From: Paenibacillus sp. H1-7
GTDB taxonomy: Bacteria; Bacillota; Bacilli; Paenibacillales; NBRC-103111
NCBI RefSeq assembly: GCF_022354825.1
Contig: NZ_CP031168.1
Span: 7,864,501-7,928,500, forward strand
Reading direction: 5' to 3'
DNA: 64,000 nucleotides
In this document: positions 24,749 through 33,040 of the stretch, in pieces
Numbering within the stretch: position 1 is the stretch's first letter
Layout: every line of letters starts with the position of its first letter
Notes under the pieces: generated by a model
The model's input: the letters and a program-made list of their open reading frames with translations, nothing else
What the model was told of the DNA's origin: nothing
Databases searched by the model: none
Position numbers and translations under genes: made by a program

Positions 24749-25096
24749 TTACTTCCACCGCGTGATCAGAAAGCCTCCAGCGATAACGGCAAGGCCGAGG
24801 AAGGTTTTCCATGTCGGAATTTCTTTCAAAAAAATATACCCGATCACCACGCACACCAGCATCTCCAAGCATTTGGACATCAGCAGCGTGATGGTCAAAT
24901 TGCCGAGCGCACGGTAACCGTTCTGAATACCGAAGCCGATCATAAGGTTAGCGGCGAATATTAATGGAAGCAGCTTCAGCTGATACCAGAATGTAGGCCA
25001 AAATACAGGCTCGATATATTTGCCTTGATAGGAAAATATCCCGTTGATAAGAAACAGTCCGCCAAGCAGCAGCCCTGCTGCATATACAGCCACCAT
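24749..25096 (-). CDS. Small DMT/EamA-like membrane protein
   Basis: This 115-residue protein has four hydrophobic segments, starting near VYAAGLLLGGLFLI, LKLLPLIFAANLMIGFGI, LTITLLMSKCLEMLVCVVIGYIFL and FLGLAVIAGGFLITRW. The final FLKEIPTWKTFLGLAVIAGG pattern is typical of the drug/metabolite transporter superfamily. It is half the size of a normal EamA protein and may function as a dimer like SMR-type proteins. AAGGAGGAG precedes ATG 25096. Substrate unknown. The gap 24598-24748 holds nothing clear. Confidence 0.82.
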   Translation of the reverse strand: MVAVYAAGLLLGGLFLINGIFSYQGKYIEPVFWPTFWYQLKLLPLIFAANLMIGFGIQNGYRALGNLTITLLMSKCLEMLVCVVIGYIFLKEIPTWKTFLGLAVIAGGFLITRWK

Positions 25097-25256
25097 CCTT
25101 ACTCCTCCTTATGTCATCTGCATGTTTCCTTTCTTGGACATTAATGTTTCCCAAATCCAACTTTTTAAAAACGGCTCCGCTTACCGTTCATGCCGCTTCC
25201 CCTTCACATATGCAGACCTCTATTTGTGGCTTTTCAAAGCCGAGCGCTTCTATGAT

Positions 25257-25289
25257 AAAAAAAGGGACCGACCCGTTAAGGGCGATCCC
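25257..25289 (-). terminator. Terminator of malic enzyme gene
   Basis: GGGATCG / CGGTCCC hairpin with an inner CC/GG, followed by TTTTTTT on the minus strand. Confidence 0.75.
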
Positions 25290-25359
25290 ATTGTAAGCAG
25301 CTATGAACATGTCTTTCATGCGAACCCGTAATACCGCATTCGGTATCCGGGACCGTTTC

Positions 25360-26763
25360 TTAACGGAAATCCGGTGGAATACGGCGGGCAACGTCCGTTG
25401 CGATAGCAGCCTCAATCACTGCATGGCGCACGTTTTTCACGACCTGATCGTTAAAAATACTCGGAATGATGTACGATTCGTTCAGCTCGGCGTCGGTAAC
25501 TACCGATGCGATAGCCCGTGCAGCCGCGAGCTTCATCTCTTCGTTGATCCGGCGTGCCCGGCAATCCAGCGCTCCGCGGAAAATGCCCGGGAAGCACAGC
25601 ACGTTGTTGATCTGGTTCGGGAAGTCGCTTCGTCCTGTCGCCATCACTCGAACGTACGGCTGAGCTACTTCCGGATCGATCTCCGGCTGCGGATTGGCAA
25701 GGGCGAACACGATAGGGTCTTCCGCCATCGCTTGAACATGATGCACCTTCAACAGTCCGGCACGGGATACGCCGATAAATACGTCCGCTCCTTGGATGAC
25801 CGTATCCAGCGTCCCCGGCGTATCTTCCACTTGCGGCTGCTGAGCAAGCCATTGCCACATCGGCTGCTCGTAAGTTCCGCCGCGGACAATCGCTCCGTCA
25901 CGGTCTACAGGTACAAGGCGGCCGACTCCTGCAGCAAGCAGCATTTTGCAGACGGATACTCCCGCAGCGCCAATGCCGTTTACTACAACGCGGATCGATT
26001 CGATCGGCTTGTTTACGACTTTCAGCGCGTTCAGCAAGCCTGCCATCATCACTACCGCGGTTCCGTGCTGGTCATCGTGGAATACCGGAATGTCGAGCTC
26101 CTTCTCCAGTCTCGATTCAATCTCGAAGCAGCGGGGGGAGCTGATATCCTCCAGATTAATGCCTCCGAACACAGGGCTTATCGCCTTGATCGTACGAATA
26201 ATTTCTTCCGTATCCTTCGTATCGAGGCAGATCGGGAAAGCATCGACATCCGCCAGCTGCTTGAACAGCATAGCCTTCCCTTCCATAACCGGTGCGGATG
26301 CCAAAGCGCCAATGTCGCCAAGGCCCAGTACAGCGGTTCCGTCCGATATAACTGCTACCGTGTTACGCTTAATTGTAAGGGAGTACGCTTTGTTCGGATT
26401 CTCATGAATCGCCGTGCACACGCGCGCAACACCCGGTGTATAGACGCGGGACAAGTCGTCCCGGTTTTTGATCGGCATGCTTGGAGTAACAGAGATTTTT
26501 CCTCCGAGATGGGCGAGGAACGTCCGGTCGGATACGTTGATCAGCTTGGTTCCCGCCAATTCCTTAATTCCTTCCACCACTTGCGCTTCGGCGGAATCCT
26601 GCACGTCGACGGTGATATCGCGGACAGACGTTTCCTTGCCGACGCGGATTACGTCGATGGAGGTAACATCCCCCCCGGCACGGCTGATAGCCGCCGCTAC
26701 ATCACCGAAAGTGACTTGTCCATTGGTCAATTCTACCCTGAGGATGATACTTGTATTTGCCAT
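25360..26763 (-). CDS. NAD(P)-dependent malic enzyme with N-terminal ACT domain
   Basis: This 467-residue cytosolic enzyme converts malate to pyruvate and CO2. Residues 1-80 form an ACT-like regulatory domain (IILRVELTNGQVTFGDVAAA). The malic enzyme core begins at the catalytic Tyr region RVYTPGVARVC, with SDGTAVLGLGDIG, the metal-ligand EDISSPRCFEIE and FHDDQHGTAVV. The Rossmann motif is VVNGIGAAGVSVC. AGGAGG precedes ATG 26763. The fused ACT domain suggests amino-acid feedback, which is inferred. Cofactor preference cannot be read safely. Confidence 0.94.
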   Translation of the reverse strand: MANTSIILRVELTNGQVTFGDVAAAISRAGGDVTSIDVIRVGKETSVRDITVDVQDSAEAQVVEGIKELAGTKLINVSDRTFLAHLGGKISVTPSMPIKNRDDLSRVYTPGVARVCTAIHENPNKAYSLTIKRNTVAVISDGTAVLGLGDIGALASAPVMEGKAMLFKQLADVDAFPICLDTKDTEEIIRTIKAISPVFGGINLEDISSPRCFEIESRLEKELDIPVFHDDQHGTAVVMMAGLLNALKVVNKPIESIRVVVNGIGAAGVSVCKMLLAAGVGRLVPVDRDGAIVRGGTYEQPMWQWLAQQPQVEDTPGTLDTVIQGADVFIGVSRAGLLKVHHVQAMAEDPIVFALANPQPEIDPEVAQPYVRVMATGRSDFPNQINNVLCFPGIFRGALDCRARRINEEMKLAAARAIASVVTDAELNESYIIPSIFNDQVVKNVRHAVIEAAIATDVARRIPPDFR

Positions 26764-26832
26764 TGAATGAACCTCCTAATAAGTTCGATATGATGAACTT
26801 GTTTCCAAATTCTGAACTCCAATGTATTTCAC

Positions 26833-26862
26833 ATCATATCACGCACCGTTTTGCAATTGCAA
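26833..26862 (-). promoter_or_regulatory. Probable promoter of malic enzyme gene
   Basis: On the minus strand TTGCAA (26862-26857) and TATGAT (26838-26833) with an 18-bp spacer. The -35 is within the palindrome TTGCAATTGCAA. Confidence 0.45.
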
Positions 26863-26929
26863 TAACGATTTTTTATCCGCTTTCATATACCTAACATGAC
26901 AATCACATGCAATTCTTGGCGATTCGTCG

Positions 26930-27961
26930 TTAACGAATCGCCTTTTTTAACATTTCCTCGTCCATTGCACCTTGATGCTTTTTCCGAATAATTCCATTCT
27001 CATCCAACGTATAGGTGGCCGGATAGGCTGCTACTTGATAGGTTTTCCCGACCTGCCCATCCGCATCCAGTACAACAGGAAACGTGAGTCCCCAATGGTT
27101 CACGAACGATTCCACAATCGAACTGTTCAGCTCCGTATGAGTAGCGTCCACGGACAGAATGACCACATTGTTGTCCTTTTGCTGGCTGTAGAACTGCTGC
27201 ATGATCGGCATTTCAATCCGGCATGGGGGACACCAGGTCGCCCAGAAGTTGATCAGCACTTTTTTGCCGCGGAAGTCCGACAGCTTCACCTTCTGTCCAT
27301 CCAACGTAAGCAATTCAAAGTCCGGAGCGCGCTGGCCGATCCCAATACCGACAGGAGTCCCTTCGGCATCCTGCGCCACCGCGCCGGCCGATTTCTCCCA
27401 TGTGCTCATCGCCAAGGAACTAAGCAGCGCATGCGCGATCACGAATGATATGAATACAGCGTGCATCGTTTTGCGTCCCGCCTGAGGCTCGCGGATCCAC
27501 CAAAGCACTATCGTCGCAATACCGATGGCAACAGCGGCTCCATTGGTTACAGCATGACCGTCCTGAACGACAGCAGCGAGCAACCGATACGTTGTATAAC
27601 CGGCTATTATAGAGATAAGCCATGCATCTATATAAACGGCTTTGTAAGGGGATTTGCGATCCTTATACCAGACATATCCTGCCGCCAGCAGAACGGCAAT
27701 CCAGGCTCCCTTGCTTCCGCCGCTATAATACAAGAGAGTCATCGGGTTATCGATAACCCCTTGCGGATTAAACAAGACTATACTAAGCTTCCAAACCAGC
27801 AGCCAGATCAGCACCACTTCAAATGCCCTGTCATAGCTTGACCCGGCGGGTAATGCATTTTGCAGACGAAATCTCATCACAGCGTATCCGACAACGATTG
27901 CCGCCACGATAATTAGCATGCTGCTTGTCAAAACAAACGGACCGAACGTCCATGCATTCAT
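26930..27961 (-). CDS. Multi-spanning membrane protein fused to TlpA-like thioredoxin domain
   Basis: This 343-residue protein has an N-terminal part with five or six membrane helices (residues about 8-185) and a C-terminal thioredoxin domain outside the membrane. The active site is WCPPC (243-247) in INFWATWCPPCRIEMP, with the cis-Pro in VAAYPATYTLD. It resembles ResA/TlpA-like disulfide reductases fused to a membrane part. ATG 27961 is chosen because AGGAGG is 6 bases upstream. It is divergent from the PCYCGC lipoprotein gene, and a common role in thiol or metal handling outside the membrane is likely but unproven. An inverted repeat GGCGATTCGT/ACGAATCGCC spans its stop codon. Confidence 0.88.
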   Translation of the reverse strand: MNAWTFGPFVLTSSMLIIVAAIVVGYAVMRFRLQNALPAGSSYDRAFEVVLIWLLVWKLSIVLFNPQGVIDNPMTLLYYSGGSKGAWIAVLLAAGYVWYKDRKSPYKAVYIDAWLISIIAGYTTYRLLAAVVQDGHAVTNGAAVAIGIATIVLWWIREPQAGRKTMHAVFISFVIAHALLSSLAMSTWEKSAGAVAQDAEGTPVGIGIGQRAPDFELLTLDGQKVKLSDFRGKKVLINFWATWCPPCRIEMPIMQQFYSQQKDNNVVILSVDATHTELNSSIVESFVNHWGLTFPVVLDADGQVGKTYQVAAYPATYTLDENGIIRKKHQGAMDEEMLKKAIR

Positions 27962-28146
27962 GCGGTACCTCCTACCAACTATCTTATGTTTATTGTGAAT
28001 CGGTTGCATGGACATGTCAAACTAAGATCTTTTTGCACACCAATAGAACAATCTTATAGGCCTCATAAGCCCGCTACACCTAACATATCGAGTAAGCTAT
28101 ACGCGTATTGTTCGAACTTCGCTCACGAGTATTCTATACCCATGTA

Positions 28147-28155
28147 TGGTATAAT
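28147..28155 (+). promoter_or_regulatory. Extended -10 promoter of PCYCGC lipoprotein gene
   Basis: TGG-TATAAT at 28147-28155, 35 bp before the start codon. No clear -35 hexamer. Confidence 0.5.
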
Positions 28156-28190
28156 GAATCATAATAAAGTTTTTTTCACGGAGGTATACC

Positions 28191-28694
28191 ATGAAATTGC
28201 GTCTGGCCCCGCTATTCGGCCTTGTAGCTCTAACGGTTGTTGTTTCGGCCTGCGGCTCCCCTGCCAACCAAGCAGCGACCTCCTCATCGCACGCAGCTCA
28301 CCAGCAGCATGCTCCCAACGGCGATTTGCAAGAAACGACGGCAAGCATTACGAAGCTCCCTTCCTTCCTTGACAAGCAGCGTCCGGAGATCAAGCAAGCG
28401 TACCAGATCGCTGCATCGGTTGTCGATGTGCTTCAATGGGTTCCATGCTACTGCGGCTGCGGCGAGAGCGCCAATCATCTCAGCAACAAGAACTGTTTTA
28501 TCAAAGAAGTCAAAGAAGACGGCTCCGTCGTGTGGGATGATCATGGAACCCGGTGCGGCGTCTGTATGGAAATTGCGGTGACTGCAGCCAGAATGAAGAA
28601 AGACGGCAAATCGAATAAGGAAATTCGCGACTTTGTCGATCAAACCTACAAGAAAGGCTATGCCAAGCCCACCCTCACTCCGATGCCAGCCTGA
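28191..28694 (+). CDS. PCYCGC-motif lipoprotein
   Basis: This 167-residue lipoprotein has lipobox VSAC (lipidated C21) and a His-rich short linker (SSSHAAHQQHAP). The PCYCGC motif lies at 85-90 in WVPCYCGCGE. Further cysteines follow in NKNCFIKEV and TRCGVCMEI, so at least six are in the mature domain. The clustered Cys and His suggest metal binding or redox activity outside the cell; the family has no settled function. GGAGGTATACC precedes ATG 28191. It is divergent from the thioredoxin-domain membrane protein, a meaningful pairing since both have thiol chemistry. Confidence 0.9.
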   Translation: MKLRLAPLFGLVALTVVVSACGSPANQAATSSSHAAHQQHAPNGDLQETTASITKLPSFLDKQRPEIKQAYQIAASVVDVLQWVPCYCGCGESANHLSNKNCFIKEVKEDGSVVWDDHGTRCGVCMEIAVTAARMKKDGKSNKEIRDFVDQTYKKGYAKPTLTPMPA

Positions 28695-28715
28695 TACGGC
28701 TATAGCTTCAAACGA

Positions 28716-28762
28716 CACAAGGCGATGGAAGCCGCTCCGGCTCTCATCGCCTTGTTCTTTTC
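28716..28762 (+). terminator. Terminator after PCYCGC lipoprotein gene
   Basis: ACAAGGCGATG pairs with CATCGCCTTGT, inner AGCC/GGCT, then TCTTTTCTT. Confidence 0.8.
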
Positions 28763-28801
28763 TTCCCCTTGGCTGCCGCCAAAGCTCACTCATCTCACTG
28801 T

Positions 28802-30157
28802 TCATAGTAAGCTGGGCAGGACGATCGTACATACCGTCCCCTTGCCTTCCTCACTCGTAACAGTAATATCACCCTTATGCAGATCTACGATCTTCTTTAC
28901 GATAGCCAAGCCTAGACCGCTGCCGCCTACTTTATCCGTTCTGGACCGGTCCGCTTTATAAAACTGGTGAAAAATCATCGACAGCTCCGCCGCCGGGATT
29001 CCAATCCCGGTGTCTTGAATCGTGACGATGACGCGGTTTACTTCCGCTTGCAGTCGGATCGCAATCGTTCCTCCGTCCGGTGTGAATTTGATGCTGTTTC
29101 CGATCAAATTGACCCATACCTGACTTAGCAGATCCGTGTCGCCCTCGATCACCGTCTTGGGCAGCTCCAAATCCAGCTGCAGCTGCTTAGCGCTCCACTG
29201 CGGCTCGCATACGACAACGATATGTCGAATTTGTTCATCCAAACGATACGCTGTTTTACGAAACGGATGATGCTCCGACGTAAGGGAGGCCAGCTTCAGC
29301 AAATTATCGCTCAACCGGGACAGCCTTTCGCTTTCCGATTGAATGATGTCCAAATAGTACAGCCGCTCCGCCTCCGGCATCGAACCGGTTCTCAACGCTT
29401 TCGTGAAGCCGATGATCGAAGTGAGCGGCGTTTGAATTTCATGCGAGACGTTCGAGACAAAATCCTGCCTCATCTGCTCCAGCTGCTGCAGCTCCACTGT
29501 CATTTCATTAAAGCTTTGGGCCAATATTCCGATCTCATCGTTGCGCTTCATATTCAGCCGAATGTCGAAGTTCCCTTTGGCCAGCTTTCGGGTCGCTTTG
29601 GTCAGCTGGTTCAGCGGATTAACCAGGTATCTCGCAGCCACTGCCATAACCAGACCGCCAATCAAAAGAACGACAGACAGATTAATCTGTATCGTGCGCC
29701 TGATCTCATTGCTGATTTCCAAATAGTTCGGCTGGACGAACAACGCATACGTGCGGTCTCCCTGTTTCATCGGATAGCCCATAAGCCAGGCGGGAAGCTC
29801 GTGCTTGTCGTGCTGGACAAACACCTCGTACCGGCCTCCCGCAATGACAAGCGCTATGTTCTCTTGTGTCACCCCTGGAGGGATCAGCGAGCCGGATAGC
29901 CGTTGGCCGTCTGCACCGTACAAGCTGATAGAAGACGATTTCATCTCGGCAAACCGCCGCAGCATCTCCCCCCACCGAGCCGGATCCGCCTCAGACAGCA
30001 TAGCCGTTATATGCTCTGCCGAGCTGTTCGTATCCTGCTGCATCCAGTCCTGCATCTGCTGCTCGAACATCCGGTTCGTGAGGATCATTGCTCCCATTAA
30101 TCCGATGAGAACTGCAAGAATGAAAGTGATTACGAGACGAACATAGAGCGATTTCAT
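28802..30157 (-). CDS. Sensor histidine kinase (two-component system)
   Basis: This 451-residue membrane kinase has one helix at about 6-27, an extracellular sensor of about 120 residues and a second helix at about 150-170. A HAMP linker (YLVNPLNQLTKATRKLAKGN), the H-box FVSNVSHEIQTPLTS with the phosphorylated His, and the ATPase part follow. The ATPase motifs are NLIGNSIKFTPDGG, DTGIGIPAAE and GGSGLGLAIVKKIV. It overlaps the response regulator by 4 bases. The signal is unknown. It is convergent with the PCYCGC lipoprotein gene. Confidence 0.95.
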   Translation of the reverse strand: MKSLYVRLVITFILAVLIGLMGAMILTNRMFEQQMQDWMQQDTNSSAEHITAMLSEADPARWGEMLRRFAEMKSSSISLYGADGQRLSGSLIPPGVTQENIALVIAGGRYEVFVQHDKHELPAWLMGYPMKQGDRTYALFVQPNYLEISNEIRRTIQINLSVVLLIGGLVMAVAARYLVNPLNQLTKATRKLAKGNFDIRLNMKRNDEIGILAQSFNEMTVELQQLEQMRQDFVSNVSHEIQTPLTSIIGFTKALRTGSMPEAERLYYLDIIQSESERLSRLSDNLLKLASLTSEHHPFRKTAYRLDEQIRHIVVVCEPQWSAKQLQLDLELPKTVIEGDTDLLSQVWVNLIGNSIKFTPDGGTIAIRLQAEVNRVIVTIQDTGIGIPAAELSMIFHQFYKADRSRTDKVGGSGLGLAIVKKIVDLHKGDITVTSEEGKGTVCTIVLPSLL

Positions 30158-30828
30158 CTTGCTTCCTCCAGCCGATAGCCGAGTCCGCGGATTGTGCTGA
30201 TCTTGAAGCCGGCGGAAGATTCCGGGAATCGTTCGCGAAGTCTTTTAATATGCACATCTACCGTCCGCTCGTCGCCCTCGTAATCGATGCCCCATATTTG
30301 CTGAATCAGCTGCTCCCTCGTAAAAATTTGCCCGGGATAGCTCGCCAGCTTGAACAGCAGCTCGAATTCCTTTAGCGGAACATAGACGGTCTCGTCAGCC
30401 AGCTTCGCCTCATGCCCCGAATGATTCAAATGAACGTTCCCGATCTGCACAAGATGCGAGCTTGCGATCTTATACCGTTTGAGCAGCGCACGAACCCGAA
30501 GAACCAGCTCGACCGGATCGAATGGTTTCACCAAATAATCGTCGGTCCCGAGCTGATACCCTTTCACCTTCTGCCCCGTTTCTCCTTTAGCCGTCACCAT
30601 CAGAACGGGAATATCGTAATGCTGCTTAATCGTCTGACACAGCTCCCAGCCGTCCATCTCGGGCATCATAATATCAAGCACGACAAGATCGATGAGGCCG
30701 GCCTCCAGCTTCCTCCATGCCTCCTTGCCGTTATAAGCTTCTTCAGTGGCGAAGCCTTCCTTTTGCAAAAATAACGTGATCAGCTTAACGATATGCTTAT
30801 CGTCGTCTACGACCAGTATTTGGGCCAA
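30154..30828 (-). CDS. OmpR/PhoB family response regulator
   Basis: This 224-residue regulator has a receiver domain with D52 as phosphorylation site (VVLDIMMPEMDGWEL), the acidic pocket VVDDDKH, the conserved Thr in MVTAKGE and Lys in LVKPFDP. The C-terminal winged helix ends in DERTVDVHIKRLRERF and ISTIRGLGYRLE. Translation starts at TTG 30828 after GGGGGTT. The kinase gene follows with a 4-base overlap, so the pair is co-translated. Upstream lies the hairpin element region, so its own promoter must be within about 85 bp or inside the element. Confidence 0.95.
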   Translation of the reverse strand: MAQILVVDDDKHIVKLITLFLQKEGFATEEAYNGKEAWRKLEAGLIDLVVLDIMMPEMDGWELCQTIKQHYDIPVLMVTAKGETGQKVKGYQLGTDDYLVKPFDPVELVLRVRALLKRYKIASSHLVQIGNVHLNHSGHEAKLADETVYVPLKEFELLFKLASYPGQIFTREQLIQQIWGIDYEGDERTVDVHIKRLRERFPESSAGFKISTIRGLGYRLEEAR

Positions 30829-30913
30829 GGCAGCAACCCCCTATCGTTTCCTGTCGTGCCTTAGTATGCCCGGTTTTGGTAATATGCAGGTCCGATTGCC
30901 TTCCTCCCTACAC

Positions 30914-30943
30914 AAAAAAGACTTCGTCTTAAGACGAAGTCTT
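30914..30943 (-). terminator. Perfect palindromic terminator (distal copy of ctaM terminator)
   Basis: A 26-bp perfect palindrome (30918-30943, half-site AAGACTTCGTCTT) followed by TTTTTT on the minus strand. It would fit directly after the ctaM stop codon but is now separated from it by the 209-bp element. Confidence 0.8.
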
Positions 30944-31152
30944 GCTTGTCGAGAAACTCATATATTCAGATTTCCCATGAGGTCAGGTAGGGGTATCTCT
31001 CGGAGGAGCGTGAGCGTCCGCCTTTGAAAATCGTGAAAATACCACTAAATTTGATCAAAATTCACGAGTTTCAACAGCGGCCGGAGAGAGATCCCCTACC
31101 GGTGTATTATGGGAAATCTCTGACTCTGGGAGTTCCCCGACAATCTATCTCG
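30944..31152. mobile_element. 209-bp imperfect palindrome inserted in ctaM terminator, MITE-like
   Basis: Left and right halves are inverted copies over almost the whole length. Matching blocks are TTGTCGAGAAACTC / TTGTCGGGGAACTC (right side read as complement), CAGATTTCCCAT / CAGAGATTTCCCAT, GGTAGGGG-TATCTCTC / GGTAGGGGATCTCTC, and CCGCCTTTGAAAATCGTGAA / CCGCTGTTGAAACTCGTGAA. The loop contains the palindrome TTTGATCAAA. It is bordered by an 18-bp direct repeat (GTCTTAAGACGAAGTCTT at 30926-30943 and 31153-31170). No ORF of useful length is present. This fits a non-autonomous hairpin element that duplicated its target; a structured RNA element is the alternative. Confidence 0.65.
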
Positions 31153-31168
31153 GTCTTAAGACGAAGTC

Positions 31169-31624
31169 TTACAGCCCGAATATGGCATCTATCATAGGCT
31201 TTGTATCCCCGCCCGGATACATGATGTACAGCAGGACATAGACTACGACACCAGTTGGTGCCGTCAACAGCCACATCACCGCAGTCCAGCGCCCGATTTT
31301 CTTATGCTTCGCAAACCGCTTGTTAAAAGCGTGCAGCATAGTAACGATCCCAAACACGCCGGCTACCGTTGCCAACGTGATATGGAAAAATAGAAAAGTA
31401 TGATAAGCCAGCTTCAGCGATTCCGGCCCGCCAAACGTCGTATTCCCTACAAAGATCGTCCTCGAAGCGTAAATCAGGAAAAACGCCAGAGCAAAGCCGG
31501 CTCCCCACAGCATCAGCTTCTCATGCCCTTTACGGTTCCCTTTCAAGATCTGAGCCCATCCGAAGGCTACAAAGATCGCACTGATGACGATAAAACTCGT
31601 GCTGATCGTAGGCAATATATGCAT
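31169..31624 (-). CDS. ctaM: DUF420 family cytochrome oxidase assembly protein (CtaM-like)
   Basis: This 151-residue membrane protein has four or five helices. It matches the DUF420 family (Bacillus YozB/CtaM), required for assembly of haem A-containing terminal oxidases. Conserved histidines are in LAYHTFLFFHITLA and RFAKHKKIGRW. GGGGTGGAG precedes ATG 31624. It follows ctaG with a 25-bp gap and is probably co-transcribed. Its TAA stop codon is part of the duplicated terminator sequence, so the inserted palindrome begins about 17 bp after the stop. Confidence 0.9.
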   Translation of the reverse strand: MHILPTISTSFIVISAIFVAFGWAQILKGNRKGHEKLMLWGAGFALAFFLIYASRTIFVGNTTFGGPESLKLAYHTFLFFHITLATVAGVFGIVTMLHAFNKRFAKHKKIGRWTAVMWLLTAPTGVVVYVLLYIMYPGGDTKPMIDAIFGL

Positions 31625-31649
31625 TGTTGCTCCACCCCATTATGAATAG

Positions 31650-32531
31650 TCAAGCCCGGTTTGCATTGATCTGCGAATGTGCATACTCCAATTCTTCTTC
31701 TTCGTCTTTCTTCCGTTCCATGCGATACCATCGGAAGAAGGTGTAAGCCAGTGCAGCACCGTAGACGATTTCTTGAACGATCTTCATGATAACCCCGCCC
31801 AGCTGCTGATCGTTCAATACCGACATAAACAAGTACGATTCGGGCACATCCATATAATTGGCGTACAGCGGTTTACCGGCAAAAATAATCAACGCACACG
31901 CCGGCGTCAGCAAAATACCGTTAATAAAGATGTAAGCCATCTTCCACAGCTCCGAAATTTTATTAAATTCCGGAAGCGGACAAAATACAGGGAACCACAT
32001 CTGGAAAGCCGCTATCAGGAAGATGGTATTGTAAACCTCATGCAGCAGCGGATTAGCCATCAGGGTATCCATAATCATCGGTATATGATAAAAGGAGAAA
32101 ATCAGGTTAAATACGAACAACGAGCACATGGGAGCTGTCCATATTTTCATGAACATTTGGGCGGCTTTCCCCTTAAACAGCGGTCGGATAAGCCAACCCG
32201 GCGTTCCGAGCAGAAACAACGGCGGCATGATAAGATACAGTACCGATTGCTGAAACATATGGGCACTGAAGCTGTAATGGTGCGCGTAGTAGTAGAGCGG
32301 GCTTCCCTCCGCCACATAGAACAAAAACAACCCGGTGTAAAAATAAAACTGCTTCTTCAGAGATACAGGCGCCGATTCTGCAAATCGATGCCGATGGCGG
32401 TGTATTGCCGCTCCATACAACCACCCGACAACGATAAGAACAAGCACCAGACCCGGACTCCACAACGATGCGAAATCAGCGACTCCCCCGTGTCCCGAAT
32501 GACCCAATGTTCCCGTTGGATCCGTATTCAT
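31650..32531 (-). CDS. ctaG: Cytochrome c oxidase assembly factor CtaG (caa3 type)
   Basis: This 293-residue protein has seven predicted membrane helices. It belongs to the caa3_CtaG family (not the Cox11-type CtaG of proteobacteria), needed for formation of active caa3 oxidase. Family features are FYTGLFLFYVAEGSPLYYYA and the His-rich YAHHYSFSAHMFQQSVLYLI. AGGAGAGATC precedes ATG 32531. It is separated from ctaF by a terminator, so ctaG-ctaM form a second transcription unit. Confidence 0.93.
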   Translation of the reverse strand: MNTDPTGTLGHSGHGGVADFASLWSPGLVLVLIVVGWLYGAAIHRHRHRFAESAPVSLKKQFYFYTGLFLFYVAEGSPLYYYAHHYSFSAHMFQQSVLYLIMPPLFLLGTPGWLIRPLFKGKAAQMFMKIWTAPMCSLFVFNLIFSFYHIPMIMDTLMANPLLHEVYNTIFLIAAFQMWFPVFCPLPEFNKISELWKMAYIFINGILLTPACALIIFAGKPLYANYMDVPESYLFMSVLNDQQLGGVIMKIVQEIVYGAALAYTFFRWYRMERKKDEEEELEYAHSQINANRA

Positions 32532-32678
32532 GCTGATCTCTCCTTTCTTGGCTACATAAGTAATCCTCTATTTGTTACTAATTTGTGAAAAATAGCGCAT
32601 ACATAGATAGACTAAATCCCTGACATTAAGCATAACCTACAATTCCATTCATTAAACAAGCTGTTCCCTTATGGTAAG

Positions 32679-32717
32679 AAAAAAGAGGGGCTTTCATCTA
32701 ACAAAAGCCGCCCCTTC
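32679..32717 (-). terminator. Terminator of ctaCDEF
   Basis: GGGGCGGCTTT pairs with AAAGCCCCTC, followed by TTTTTTC on the minus strand. 32532-32678 shows no further gene and must contain the ctaG promoter. Confidence 0.8.
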
Positions 32718-32725
32718 TCTCTCTA

Positions 32726-33040
32726 TTACCACCAAACCCAATATACGGCTGCTGCGACTGCAGTCAGGGCGACTAACGCCCCGAAGATCAAACCAGCGAT
32801 CGGGAAAAGATGACCTTTATCTTTCATGTGCATCCAATATGCAAGCTGGAAAATCGATTGTACCAATGCCAAACCGACCAGGAACATGATCAGGAACGCT
32901 CTGTCCAGACCGCCGTACAATACGGCAGCGAACGCCAGAATGGTCAAAAGAATCGAAACGATATAGGACAAGTAATGGTTCCTTGGGCCTTCAAGCTTGT
33001 GACGATTGCCCGCAGACGAAGTATGCTGTTGACTGCTCAT
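32726..33040 (-). CDS. ctaF: Cytochrome c oxidase subunit IV
   Basis: This 104-residue membrane protein has three helices (YLSYIVSILLTILAFAAVLY, FLIMFLVGLALVQSIFQLAY and LIFGALVALTAVAAAVYW) with the family segment YWMHMKDKGH between the second and third. It is the small subunit of the caa3 or quinol oxidase. It starts directly after the ctaE stop codon and is the last gene of ctaCDEF. Confidence 0.93.
   Translation of the reverse strand: MSSQQHTSSAGNRHKLEGPRNHYLSYIVSILLTILAFAAVLYGGLDRAFLIMFLVGLALVQSIFQLAYWMHMKDKGHLFPIAGLIFGALVALTAVAAAVYWVWW

Noticed and set aside
25303..26766. 487-codon plus-strand frame opposite the malic enzyme gene
   Set aside because: It is the antisense shadow of a gene with clear malic enzyme motifs, and has no recognisable domain.
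26917..26945. Hairpin GGCGATTCGT/ACGAATCGCC with TTTTTT on the plus strand at the end of the thioredoxin-domain gene
   Set aside because: The T-run lies on the strand opposite to transcription and is part of the coding sequence. No plus-strand gene precedes it, so a terminator call is not justified.
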